From GCA-003244245 sp963822695 (GTDB taxonomy: Bacteria > Actinomycetota > Actinomycetes > Mycobacteriales > Pseudonocardiaceae), in assembly GCA_963822695.1 (NCBI GenBank), contig CAWGJH010000006.1, positions 194,700-258,699 of the forward strand: a stretch of 64,000 nt of DNA, read 5' to 3'. The notes below the pieces were generated by a model. That model did no database searches. It saw nothing but the letters and a program-made list of their open reading frames with translations, and was not told where the DNA came from. How positions within the stretch are numbered: position 1 is the first letter of the stretch; the number at the start of each line of letters is the position of its first letter. This document shows, in pieces, positions 25,022-32,675 of this stretch. The position numbers and the translations under genes are program-made.

Positions 25022-25897
25022 ATGCCAGACCACGAACCGACGATCCGCAGCCGCGAGCTCGGGGAAGGCCTGCGCCGGGCGATGAAGTACGCCGGGCTCA
25101 ACGGCCAGCAGGTCGCGCACCAACTCGGCTTGTCACCGAGCTGGGTGTCCCGCCTGGTATCCGGCAAGCGTAACGCTACCGCAGTGCAGGTGTCAGCATT
25201 CCTCGCGGTGTGCCGGGTGACCGGCGAGGAGCGCGACCGGCTGCTGGAGCTCTGCGACGACCAGCACACCCCCGGCTGGTTCCAGCAACACGGCTCCCGC
25301 CTGCCCCAGCAAGTCGTGACGCTGATCGACCACGAGACCAAGACGATCACGATCAGCGACTTCCAGTTGACGCTGGTGCCCGGCCTGCTGCAGACCGGCG
25401 ACTACACCCGTGCGCTGCTCAAGGAGGCCGGCCGGGTGCCGGCCTGCGAAATCGACGACCGGGTGGCCGCCCGGCTGGCCCGCCAGAGCCTGTTCAGCCG
25501 GGACCGCCCGCCGCGCTTCACCTACTACCTGCACGAGTTCGTGCTGCGGCTGCCGGTCGGGGGCACCGCCGTAATGTCCGAGCAGCTGCACCACCTGCTG
25601 CGGATGGCGGTGCGCCCCTACCTCACCCTGCGGATGGTGCCCGCCTCACTCGGCGCGCACGCCGCGATCGCCGGATCGTTCACGCTCATGGAGTTCGCCG
25701 AGTTTAAGCCGGTGGCGTACCTGGACAGCGAGACTTCCAGCGTGTTCCTGGAGCGGCCGGTGGAGATCGACGCCTACCGGGACATCCTGGCGGCGCTGGC
25801 GGAGACCGCGCTGGGCGAGGGAGAATCGAGGGAGCTGATTGCCACCCTGGCAACCGAGCTCTACGCGGATCGAGAGGACTATGATGACCGCGCCTGA
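25022..25897 (+). CDS. XRE-family HTH regulator with DUF5753 domain
   Basis: The 291-residue protein has an N-terminal Cro/C1 helix-turn-helix (NGQQVAHQLGLSPSWVSRLV) and a C-terminal DUF5753 domain from about 100 (LVPGLLQTGDYTRALL, LRLPVGGTAVMSEQLHHLL, VFLERPVEIDAYRDIL). GGGAGG lies 6 bases before the ATG at 25022. The next gene, a DUF397 protein, overlaps its end. Such pairs are abundant in actinomycetes and act as regulator-antagonist units in development or secondary metabolism. Confidence 0.9.
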   Translation: MPDHEPTIRSRELGEGLRRAMKYAGLNGQQVAHQLGLSPSWVSRLVSGKRNATAVQVSAFLAVCRVTGEERDRLLELCDDQHTPGWFQQHGSRLPQQVVTLIDHETKTITISDFQLTLVPGLLQTGDYTRALLKEAGRVPACEIDDRVAARLARQSLFSRDRPPRFTYYLHEFVLRLPVGGTAVMSEQLHHLLRMAVRPYLTLRMVPASLGAHAAIAGSFTLMEFAEFKPVAYLDSETSSVFLERPVEIDAYRDILAALAETALGEGESRELIATLATELYADREDYDDRA

Positions 25898-26123
25898 GCC
25901 GGACGGGATTGTCTGGCACACGAGCAGCTACAGTCCCAACGGTGGCACCTGCGTCGAGGTCGGCTGGCGCACCAGCAGCTACAGCGGCACCAACGGTGGC
26001 TGCGTCGAGGTCGCGCCCGCGCCGGACGCCGTGCTGGTCCGCGACTCCAAGAACCGCACCGGCCCCGCCCTCACCATCCCCCCCACCGCCTGGCAAACCT
26101 TCCTCACCACCCTCCCCCACTAA
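25881..26123 (+). CDS. DUF397 protein with duplicated N-terminal motif
   Basis: An 80-residue partner of the XRE regulator; its ATG lies inside the end of that gene. The DUF397 signature occurs twice: WHTSSYSPNGGTCVEV and then WRTSSYSGTNGGCVEV, before the usual VLVRDSKNRTGPALTIP and the C-terminal AWQTFL. Single-copy versions are normal, so this protein carries an internal duplication of about 18 residues. In homologous systems the small protein antagonises the HTH partner. Confidence 0.85.
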   Translation: MMTAPEPDGIVWHTSSYSPNGGTCVEVGWRTSSYSGTNGGCVEVAPAPDAVLVRDSKNRTGPALTIPPTAWQTFLTTLPH

Positions 26124-26613
26124 TCCCCGGCCGGCGTCGCGGCCACATGTCCGCGCGGGCCGGAAACGGCCCACGCGCGACGCCGGTGCCAGCTACCGTG
26201 TCCTTCCATGCCCACCAGGCCGCCGCCAGCGATGTCGGCCGTCTCATCTCATCTCGGCGACGTGGTGATGGCGACCGTTGCGCCGGCCGGCCACGCGGGG
26301 CCGGCCACTCACCGAGTCAGGTCACGCCGACGTCCTCCGGTTCTGTCTGTGGTCACGGCAGTTCGCGGGCGAAAGCTCCAGCTGACCCGGCTCCTGTCAT
26401 CGCTCGCCGCCCTGGACTGCCCAAACCCTCGTACATGCTCGTCGTCTGGACAACCTGGTCGTCCCTTGAAACCGCCGTACGCTGGTCGTGGTCTTCGGGG
26501 AGAGATGTCTCTGGCTGCGCCGGAACTGCCACGTTAGCGCTCCCTTCGATTGCGCCGAACGACTCTGAATGGCGAGCAACACGATTCTCTCTGTACACAG
26601 GGAGATGGCCAGC
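26124..26613. other. Spacer between convergent genes, no gene supported
   Basis: About 490 bp between the DUF397 gene and the lipase gene. Several open frames exist on both strands (for example 26353-26598 minus), but none has a ribosome site or recognisable protein content. I see no clear terminator hairpin. It may hold decayed sequence. Confidence 0.5.
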
Positions 26614-27990
26614 TCACGCCACGAGGAATAGGTCGCTCACTGGTTCCACCTGCTCGGCGCCGGAGACAACCACCCGGTACCCGCCTTCGGGCACCGGCCC
26701 GAACTCGGCCTGCCGCCAGTGGTCCGCAGGTGGGAGCGTAACCCGCGCCGCCTCCAGTCCAGTCTCTACCTCATGGACGACCGCGTTCAGGGGCTCTCCG
26801 GGGTCGGTGGTCCGGACCCGCAGTATCACCGGTTCGTCTTTGAGATACAGGTCCTCCATGTCCAGGGAGACGCTGACCGGAGCACCGGCACGGACGGCCC
26901 CCAGTTTGATGCGATCGAGGATCCCGCGGACCTGCACCAGGACCGGGTCCGCGTTCTGGAGCGATGCGTGCCGAGTCGCTGCGAACACCATCGGGGGATC
27001 GTCGCCCAGCTCGATCGGCGTCGCCGAAACCCGGGGGACCGTGCCATCCCCGCCCTGGTCCACGCCCGCTCGCACCCGGATCAGCTCCACCGCGCCCTCC
27101 ACGAGCCGAGCACTCTGGTTCGTTGGCTGATCGAGCCCGACGATCGGGTGAATGGCATACCTCGCTTCCCGGTACGCGGGATCGTCGAGATGGGCCTTCA
27201 CCGCACGCTCGATCTCCCGGTGGAACTCGTCAGCGGCCCGGACACGGTCGGCGTCAAGGCCCGGGATCGGTGGAGCCTCCTTGAGCCGGACGAATTCACC
27301 GGTGCCCGGGTCGTAGCACGGGTAGATCGGCAGCAGCTGATAAATCGAAGTGAACGACCGCGACAGCTCGGTGAAATCGATGAGGCGGAACAGCTTGGGG
27401 ACCCCGTTCGACAGTGTGTCCAGGGCATTGAGGGAACCGCGGTACGGCGTGCCAAAGGTGATGAGCGTTGTGGTGTCCCGCCACCCCTCGAGCACTTCCA
27501 AGAAGTACCGCGCTACAAGCCCTCCCATCGAGTGGGCGATGAGGATGAGCTTCGCCTCGGCGTTGCCCGATGACTCCCGCCACGCCGCCATCCAGCGCCG
27601 GCTTTCCTCCTGGAAGCGGCGGGCTGCCACCCGGTTGTCCCGCCGCCAGTCGTAGGGGAATTGGAAGAAGTTGCGGCCTTCTTCCACGTCGAACAGCTCG
27701 AAAATCCGCCGGGACACCTTCGTGTATCCGTCGATCTTCCATAATCCTGGGAGCAGGTGGGCGTCGGCTATCACGCTTGTCGCGCGCACGCCGTCTCCTA
27801 GGTCGTTAACGTCAGGAGGGTCATCCTCCAGTTTCAAGTCCTGAATGCTCTCGCATAGGCTCAGCAAGGCCCGGATCCCAGCCTTGGCGGTGAGGGCCCA
27901 GGTATTCTTCCCATTCTTCTTCAGCACGCTTCCGGTGATCCCCGGTAGCAGGACAATCACGTCGGACATGGGCTTGCGTTTGCGCGGCAT
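26614..27990 (-). CDS. LCAT/PGAP1-like lipase, partner of the CHAT protease
   Basis: This 458-residue alpha/beta hydrolase starts with VIVLLPGITGSVLKKNGKN, has FPYDWRRDNRVAARRF, the nucleophile elbow LIAHSMGGLVARYFLE, TFGTPYRGSLNAL, and a late GGDGTVPRVSATP with the acid. These are hallmarks of lecithin:cholesterol acyltransferase-like phospholipases. A C-terminal Ig-like domain (about 365-458) follows. There is no signal peptide, so it would act inside the cell. It lies 10 bp after the CHAT gene and is co-transcribed. As a lipase under a caspase-like protease it is a plausible membrane-damaging effector; this is inference. Confidence 0.85.
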   Translation of the reverse strand: MPRKRKPMSDVIVLLPGITGSVLKKNGKNTWALTAKAGIRALLSLCESIQDLKLEDDPPDVNDLGDGVRATSVIADAHLLPGLWKIDGYTKVSRRIFELFDVEEGRNFFQFPYDWRRDNRVAARRFQEESRRWMAAWRESSGNAEAKLILIAHSMGGLVARYFLEVLEGWRDTTTLITFGTPYRGSLNALDTLSNGVPKLFRLIDFTELSRSFTSIYQLLPIYPCYDPGTGEFVRLKEAPPIPGLDADRVRAADEFHREIERAVKAHLDDPAYREARYAIHPIVGLDQPTNQSARLVEGAVELIRVRAGVDQGGDGTVPRVSATPIELGDDPPMVFAATRHASLQNADPVLVQVRGILDRIKLGAVRAGAPVSVSLDMEDLYLKDEPVILRVRTTDPGEPLNAVVHEVETGLEAARVTLPPADHWRQAEFGPVPEGGYRVVVSGAEQVEPVSDLFLVA

Positions 27991-28000
27991 TGCTCTCTCC

Positions 28001-30601
28001 TCAGCGACAGGCGTAGCTGACGAACCCGATCCAGAAAAACGGGGGGAGGGACGTGTCGTTCAGCATGGCGAGCTGGGCCGATCGGAAGGCGTGGAGCGGC
28101 GAGGATCCGGTGGTGCGGGCCTGGTGGTACCGGGTCATGAACGCCCGGGTGGCGGTGTCGTTGGCTTGGGGGATGGAGATGAGCACTGCCCCAGCACCGG
28201 CCTCGAGCAGGCCGCCGGGGAGTCCGAGCACGTCATCGCCGGTGAGCGGGACGTTCTCTGCCGCCAGCGGGCGCCACCCAGTGCTGCACGCGCTCAGCAC
28301 CACCTCGTCGTAGTCGAGCCGGGACAGCGTGAGCTCACCGGCATCAACCTTGCCGTCGGAGAGCAGGAGCCCCGAGGCCATCGGCTCGGCGGACTCAAGG
28401 GTTCCGTGGCAGGCGGCGTGGAGGATCGCTCCTTCGACGTCCGTCCGGCCGGCCAGATCCCGGAAGGCCGTCTCCGTGGCCGCCGCTCCCGTGACGGGAG
28501 CGGTCACCAGCGCGTCTCGGTCGCGATACATCGCCTCCAGATCCGCGAGTTCCGCGCCGACCTGGGGCACGTCGTCGAGTTCGCTCAACCCTGAGTAGTC
28601 GGGAGCCCCGATCAGTGCTGCACGGGGCGCCGAGACAAAGTTCCGGTCCAGGAGCTCGGTACAGGTGAGGTTCGGCAGGACCCCCACTGCGGCGCGTTCG
28701 AAGAGCCGGTGGCCGTCCAGGAGGAGGCCGGGCCATGGAAGCAGGTGCAGCACCTGGTGGGGGGCGACGAGAAGCGACCCGGCGCCGAGGCCCTCCTCGA
28801 GCAGCGCGCGCGGCACCAGATCCTCCGCTGTGATTGTGCCCGAGAGCTCCTCGGACGGGTCGAACTGGTACGGGTCGGGCTTCTGCTGTACGAGGTTCCG
28901 TGCGTACCGGTCGAGGTTCTCCACCACCACCGGGTTCAGTTCCATGCTGGCAACCCGGACGGTCCCGTTGCCGAGGAGCACACCCACCACCCGCTCGGGA
29001 CGATAATAAAGAGTCAGGGCGGCCTGGTGGCGAGCATCGAGCCCGGCGAGTAGCCGCTCCAAGTCGAACGGCACGGGAACAGACAGCGAGCGCCACCGGG
29101 GGTCGGAGAGCCGGATCTCCTCGGCCACCTCCCGCCGGCGAACTATGAGGTGATCGCGCTCGGCGCAGAGCTGGACCGTCAGAGCGCCTCGGTAGCCTTC
29201 GTACTCAATGGAATCGAGCCGCCGGGTGATCCGGTCGAACTCCACCTCCAGAGGAGAATCCGTCGTCCGGCGCTCCGCAGGAACACTCAGGACCGTCGAG
29301 AGGGCTCGGGCCTTCACCAGCTCGATGAGCCGACAGCACCGCTCGCCGTCGCCTCGATCCGCGGCGAGATCGATGGCCGATTCAAACAGCGGCAACTTGG
29401 GCGCGAGGTACGTGCTGTCAAGGTGGTAGCCCAGGGGCGCCTTGCGGAGCGAATCGATGATTTCGGCGGCCTCGCTGTAGGCGTCCAGCGCCACGTCTGG
29501 GCGGCCGAGGCCCTCCAGGGCGCGCGCCCGCCGCCAGTGCAGTTTCCAAGCCAGGTCGAAGTCAGGGAAGCGCTCGAGGTCCGCTATGCCGTCCTCGGCG
29601 AGCTCTAGGGCCCGCTCGGGAGCCGATGTCGCGAGTTCGACGTCGGCCTGGAACGCCCGAAGCCCTGCCCGGCGAGATCGGAGCTGATCCTGTTCGAAGG
29701 CCGGGGCGATGGCGATCAGCCGGCTCCGGGCCTTCTCGTGCTGCCCACGACGGAGGTCGATCGCCGCGAGCTGGTACTCGATGGCCGCTTTAGCCCCAAG
29801 ATGCTCGTACTCGGGGAGCACCGTCAGGAACAGGCGCTCGGCCTGGTCCAGGTCGCCAAGCTCCTTGCGAATGCGGGCCTCATGTTCGTCGAGCTCCAGG
29901 GTGATCCTCCAGAGCGCGGCGGCATCGCCCGCCTCGCTGGTCGGCCCTCTGCCCCCGAGGATCGACATCGCCTCCCGACGGAAGGCCGCTCCGACATCCC
30001 GACCCTCCGGATCGCTGCGGAGGTGAGGAGCCACCGACTCCTTCGCGCAGGCGATAGCCTCCAAGGCGCGATCATGGTCACCAAGCCATTCCAGCAGCAC
30101 GGCCTGATCAAGGGCCGTCTGGGCCTCATCGAACACCGCTCCCGCACGGCCGAACTGGCCGCGGACCTGCGCGAGGAGCATGAGGGCCTCGTTGAAGCGC
30201 CCGGAGATCGCTAGCTGGGTGGCTTCCTCGCGCTGGACCCGGGCCAGCGCGTAGGCCGATAGGTGCTCGCGCGCGAGTCCAAGCGCCCAGTCCCGGAGCG
30301 ACTCGGCCGCCGCGGGATCTCCCAGCGCCTCCCGCAGGTCTGCCTCCATCAGCGTCTGCTGGACGAGCGGCTGGGCGAGTGGCTCGATCTCCCACGGACT
30401 CCGATAGCCAAGGCGATTGTGAAGCAGAGCCATCTCAAGAAAGCGCTTCTGCGCGTCCCGGTACTCGCGGTAGACCTCTGCTGCCCGCCGGTAGTCCCCT
30501 TGCTCCCGGAGCTGATTCGAGCGGAGGAAGAACGCCTTCGCTCGTTCCCATTCTTCCGCCATGCAGCCGACCAGTTCCATCCAACCCGGAACCTGTTCCA
30601 A
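28001..30601 (-). CDS. TPR-CHAT caspase-like protease
   Basis: 866 residues from a TTG start (ATGs at 30580 and 30562 are alternatives). Residues 1-420 form tandem TPR-like helical hairpins, rich in AxxxxxRAxxLExLG patterns. A linker (about 420-590) leads into a C-terminal CHAT domain with catalytic His732 (HAACHG) and Cys772 (VVLSACSTG). CHAT enzymes are clan CD proteases related to separase and caspases; some cleave partner effectors after a trigger. The downstream lipase is the obvious candidate partner. Direct GTGACAA repeats and a hairpin lie upstream. Confidence 0.9.
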   Translation of the reverse strand: MEQVPGWMELVGCMAEEWERAKAFFLRSNQLREQGDYRRAAEVYREYRDAQKRFLEMALLHNRLGYRSPWEIEPLAQPLVQQTLMEADLREALGDPAAAESLRDWALGLAREHLSAYALARVQREEATQLAISGRFNEALMLLAQVRGQFGRAGAVFDEAQTALDQAVLLEWLGDHDRALEAIACAKESVAPHLRSDPEGRDVGAAFRREAMSILGGRGPTSEAGDAAALWRITLELDEHEARIRKELGDLDQAERLFLTVLPEYEHLGAKAAIEYQLAAIDLRRGQHEKARSRLIAIAPAFEQDQLRSRRAGLRAFQADVELATSAPERALELAEDGIADLERFPDFDLAWKLHWRRARALEGLGRPDVALDAYSEAAEIIDSLRKAPLGYHLDSTYLAPKLPLFESAIDLAADRGDGERCCRLIELVKARALSTVLSVPAERRTTDSPLEVEFDRITRRLDSIEYEGYRGALTVQLCAERDHLIVRRREVAEEIRLSDPRWRSLSVPVPFDLERLLAGLDARHQAALTLYYRPERVVGVLLGNGTVRVASMELNPVVVENLDRYARNLVQQKPDPYQFDPSEELSGTITAEDLVPRALLEEGLGAGSLLVAPHQVLHLLPWPGLLLDGHRLFERAAVGVLPNLTCTELLDRNFVSAPRAALIGAPDYSGLSELDDVPQVGAELADLEAMYRDRDALVTAPVTGAAATETAFRDLAGRTDVEGAILHAACHGTLESAEPMASGLLLSDGKVDAGELTLSRLDYDEVVLSACSTGWRPLAAENVPLTGDDVLGLPGGLLEAGAGAVLISIPQANDTATRAFMTRYHQARTTGSSPLHAFRSAQLAMLNDTSLPPFFWIGFVSYACR

Positions 30602-30620
30602 TGCGCCTGCTTTCCTGGGA

Positions 30621-30645
30621 GGTAGTCGGCGCTACGGCGACTACC
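30621..30645. promoter_or_regulatory. Hairpin in the CHAT leader
   Basis: GGTAGTCG (30621-30628) pairs with CGACTACC (30638-30645) around a 9-base loop, about 20 bases before the CHAT start codon. It could affect translation or be an operator. Confidence 0.4.
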
Positions 30646-30676
30646 GACTGGCGTCAGCTTGTTAGACTAGCAGGAT

Positions 30677-30759
30677 GTGACAAAAAAGAACACAGGACCA
30701 GCCGAACGGCTTATCTGGTTACTGGTTGGGTGACAATCTGCATACTGTCCGTGTGACAA
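30677..30759. promoter_or_regulatory. Three GTGACAA direct repeats upstream of the CHAT-lipase operon
   Basis: GTGACAA occurs at 30677, 30730 and 30753, in AT-richer DNA than the surroundings. Read from the operon strand, each is TTGTCAC and resembles a -35 region, so promoters and a repeated activator or repressor site may overlap here. Confidence 0.4.
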
Positions 30760-31022
30760 ATTAATTACCACTGGCTACTTCTCGAACGCGAGTCCTCACG
30801 AGACGTAACCAATTCGAGAAGACGACCCATCCACCTTCGATGTGGTGATCTAGCCCCGCCTATTCACCGTTGTGACCATCGGGTTGGGAGCTTTGACCCA
30901 CCGTCTTTTTGATCTTGTTGTTGGGTGGTGGGTGGGGTGTGGTACCCGGCTGTCGTGTCGGGTGGGCGCCGGTTCCACAGGCCGGGTGGATTCCTTGGGG
31001 TCGTCGGGCCGGTTGGTGCTGG
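30760..31022. other. Spacer between the CHAT promoter and the transposase remnant
   Basis: No gene is supported. CTTCTCGAA (30778-30786) and TTCGAGAAG (30813-30821) form a 9-bp inverted pair. The segment around 30857-30880 (CCTATTCACCGTTGTGACC) may be the downstream end of the IS1380 element; the matching far end was not found. Confidence 0.35.
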
Positions 31023-31877
31023 TCAGGGTGGCAGCAGGGCGAAGATCGTGGTGAAGGCTTGGTGGAGGTTGTGGGCCCAGGGCCAGGTTTCGGGGATTTT
31101 GAGGCGTCTGCGTCGTTGGCCGCGCACGATGCGTGCGGCGGTGTGCAGTAGCCGGTAGCGCAGGGTTGTGGGTTTTGTTTTGGCGAGCTCGCCGGACAGG
31201 GCGAGTAGCCGTAGCCAGGCCAGCAGGTCGCAGGCCAGCGACACCACGGCGCACCAGGCCTGGTTGATCGCGTAATCACGGGAGGGCAGATGGGTCAGGC
31301 CGGTGTTTTTGCCGCAGCGGATGAGGTCTTCGACCCGGGCTTGGGTGCGGTGAGCGGCTTCGCGGAACTGGATGGGTCCACTGGGGGTGTTGGTAGCGAT
31401 GACCTGGTAGTGCTTGCCCGCGTGCTGTTCGAACAGCGACAGTTGCGCGCCGGGGTGGGGGTTCTCGCGGCGCATGATGATCCGCATGTCGGGCAGCCAG
31501 CCGGCCAGGTGGTCACCGCCTGCGCTGTGGCGTAGCAGCCCGGTGAGCTCGGCGACCTGGGCGTCGTCACGAGCGTTGCCCGCCGCGTCGAGTGCCGGCG
31601 CCCAGGCGGTGGCGGGAACCTTGCCGGTCACGGCGCGGACGCGCTCGTCGAAGTCGAACCCGACCGAGTAGTGCACCTGGGCGCCCGGGCGGGTGTTCAA
31701 CGCGCTGATGTGCTCCACCAGGGCGTGGGTGGACCCAGCCCCATCACAGGTGATCAGCATCCGACGCCGGTGCGAGGCGGGGATCTGCGCGATCGCCTCG
31801 GTCAGAACCTCGATATGATCAGTTCGGTATTGGACCCCGCCCGCCCCGGCCGCAGCTTGACCACCAGCCTCGGTCAT
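31023..31877 (-). mobile_element. IS1380-family transposase remnant (N-terminal half missing, frameshifted)
   Basis: The frame encodes 284 residues matching the C-terminal half of IS1380 transposases: RRMLITCDGAGSTHALVEHI, YSVGFDFDERVR, AINQAWCAVVSLACDLLAWL and LRYRLLHTAARIVRGQRRRR. Full-length enzymes are about 450 residues. Just upstream, a second frame reads KLRPGRAGSNT, the block that normally precedes DHI, so one base was lost at that junction. The catalytic N-terminal part is absent. The element is therefore dead. It lies between two predicted defence loci. Confidence 0.8.
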
Positions 31878-31890
31878 TCACCGAGGCTGG
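31864..31890. repeat. Perfect 11-bp inverted repeat at the transposase break
   Basis: CCAGCCTCGGT and ACCGAGGCTGG flank a 5-base loop (CATTC). It sits exactly where transposase similarity is lost and may be a terminator-like hairpin or a footprint of a secondary insertion or deletion. Confidence 0.6.
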
Positions 31891-31892
31891 GG

Positions 31893-32675
31893 CAACACCA
31901 GCTGCAACCTTGATGCCAATGTCTGGCTCTACTGCCATGGATGTGGGTGGCGGGGGTGTGGTACGGCCGGGCCTCTGGTGGGTGAGGCACACGGGCGTGA
32001 TCTAGGTTCGGCGTCTCCTACACGATCGATCCTTGGAACATGCCCTGGCGGATCAGCTTGTGCAGGTCTCTACCGTCTGAGCTGCAGCCGGACATGCTGC
32101 GGCTGCGCCCTTACGCTCGCGTCGCTTGCGCTCGGCCCGCGTTCGCGTCAACCACCGCGCCCGCCAGGCCGGCCCGCGCGAGCACGGCCGTCAGGCCGCG
32201 CGCAGCGAGCGGGATCGGCCCGGCGGGCAACGAGTGAACGGACAACCAATCCACGTCCGCGCCGCCGCAGGCAGCGTGTCACAGATCCCATAGAGGCAAA
32301 TTCGGCAGCAACCCGGACCACACACCCGAACACGACACGGGGACTAGGCATGCAGACCGGACACGCCGATCGGTCCAGCACCGACCGTGAGCTGCTGGCC
32401 CACGGTCGGCCACATGCCCTGTCGAATGCCCGGATCCGCTGGCGTTGCTGTCGTGCGCGGACCGAGGCCGCGCACTTTGGTGTGAACTCTGATCGTCCGG
32501 GCTAGTGTCATGAAGCCGACGGCGCGGCGCGGCGCATCACCGGCCGAGCGATCGGTACACTGAGCGCTGCCAAACGGCATGTTCGGCGACGACACGCAGC
32601 GATCATGCCGCAAGTTGTCGGTGCCAGGTCGTAGGCTACAACTACATGTGGTCTCGGCCGGGCTGGGGGAACGAC
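31893..32675. other. About 780 bp without a supportable gene
   Basis: Open frames are present on both strands (for example 31978-32505 plus), but they are Arg/Pro/Ala-rich with no recognisable domain or ribosome site. The sequence lies between a dead IS and the lower-GC methyltransferase gene and looks like decayed mobile DNA. The promoter for the methyltransferase should lie in its last 100 bp. Confidence 0.45.

Noticed and set aside
26147..27130. Large plus-strand frame opposite the lipase gene
   Set aside because: It is Ser/Arg/Thr-rich and overlaps a well-supported lipase on the minus strand.
30850..31279. Minus-strand frames overlapping the end of the transposase
   Set aside because: They are Pro/Thr/Arg-rich out-of-frame readings of the IS1380 remnant.
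31978..32505. 175-codon frame in the gap before the methyltransferase
   Set aside because: Low-complexity Arg/Pro/Ala content, no ribosome site and no recognisable domain.
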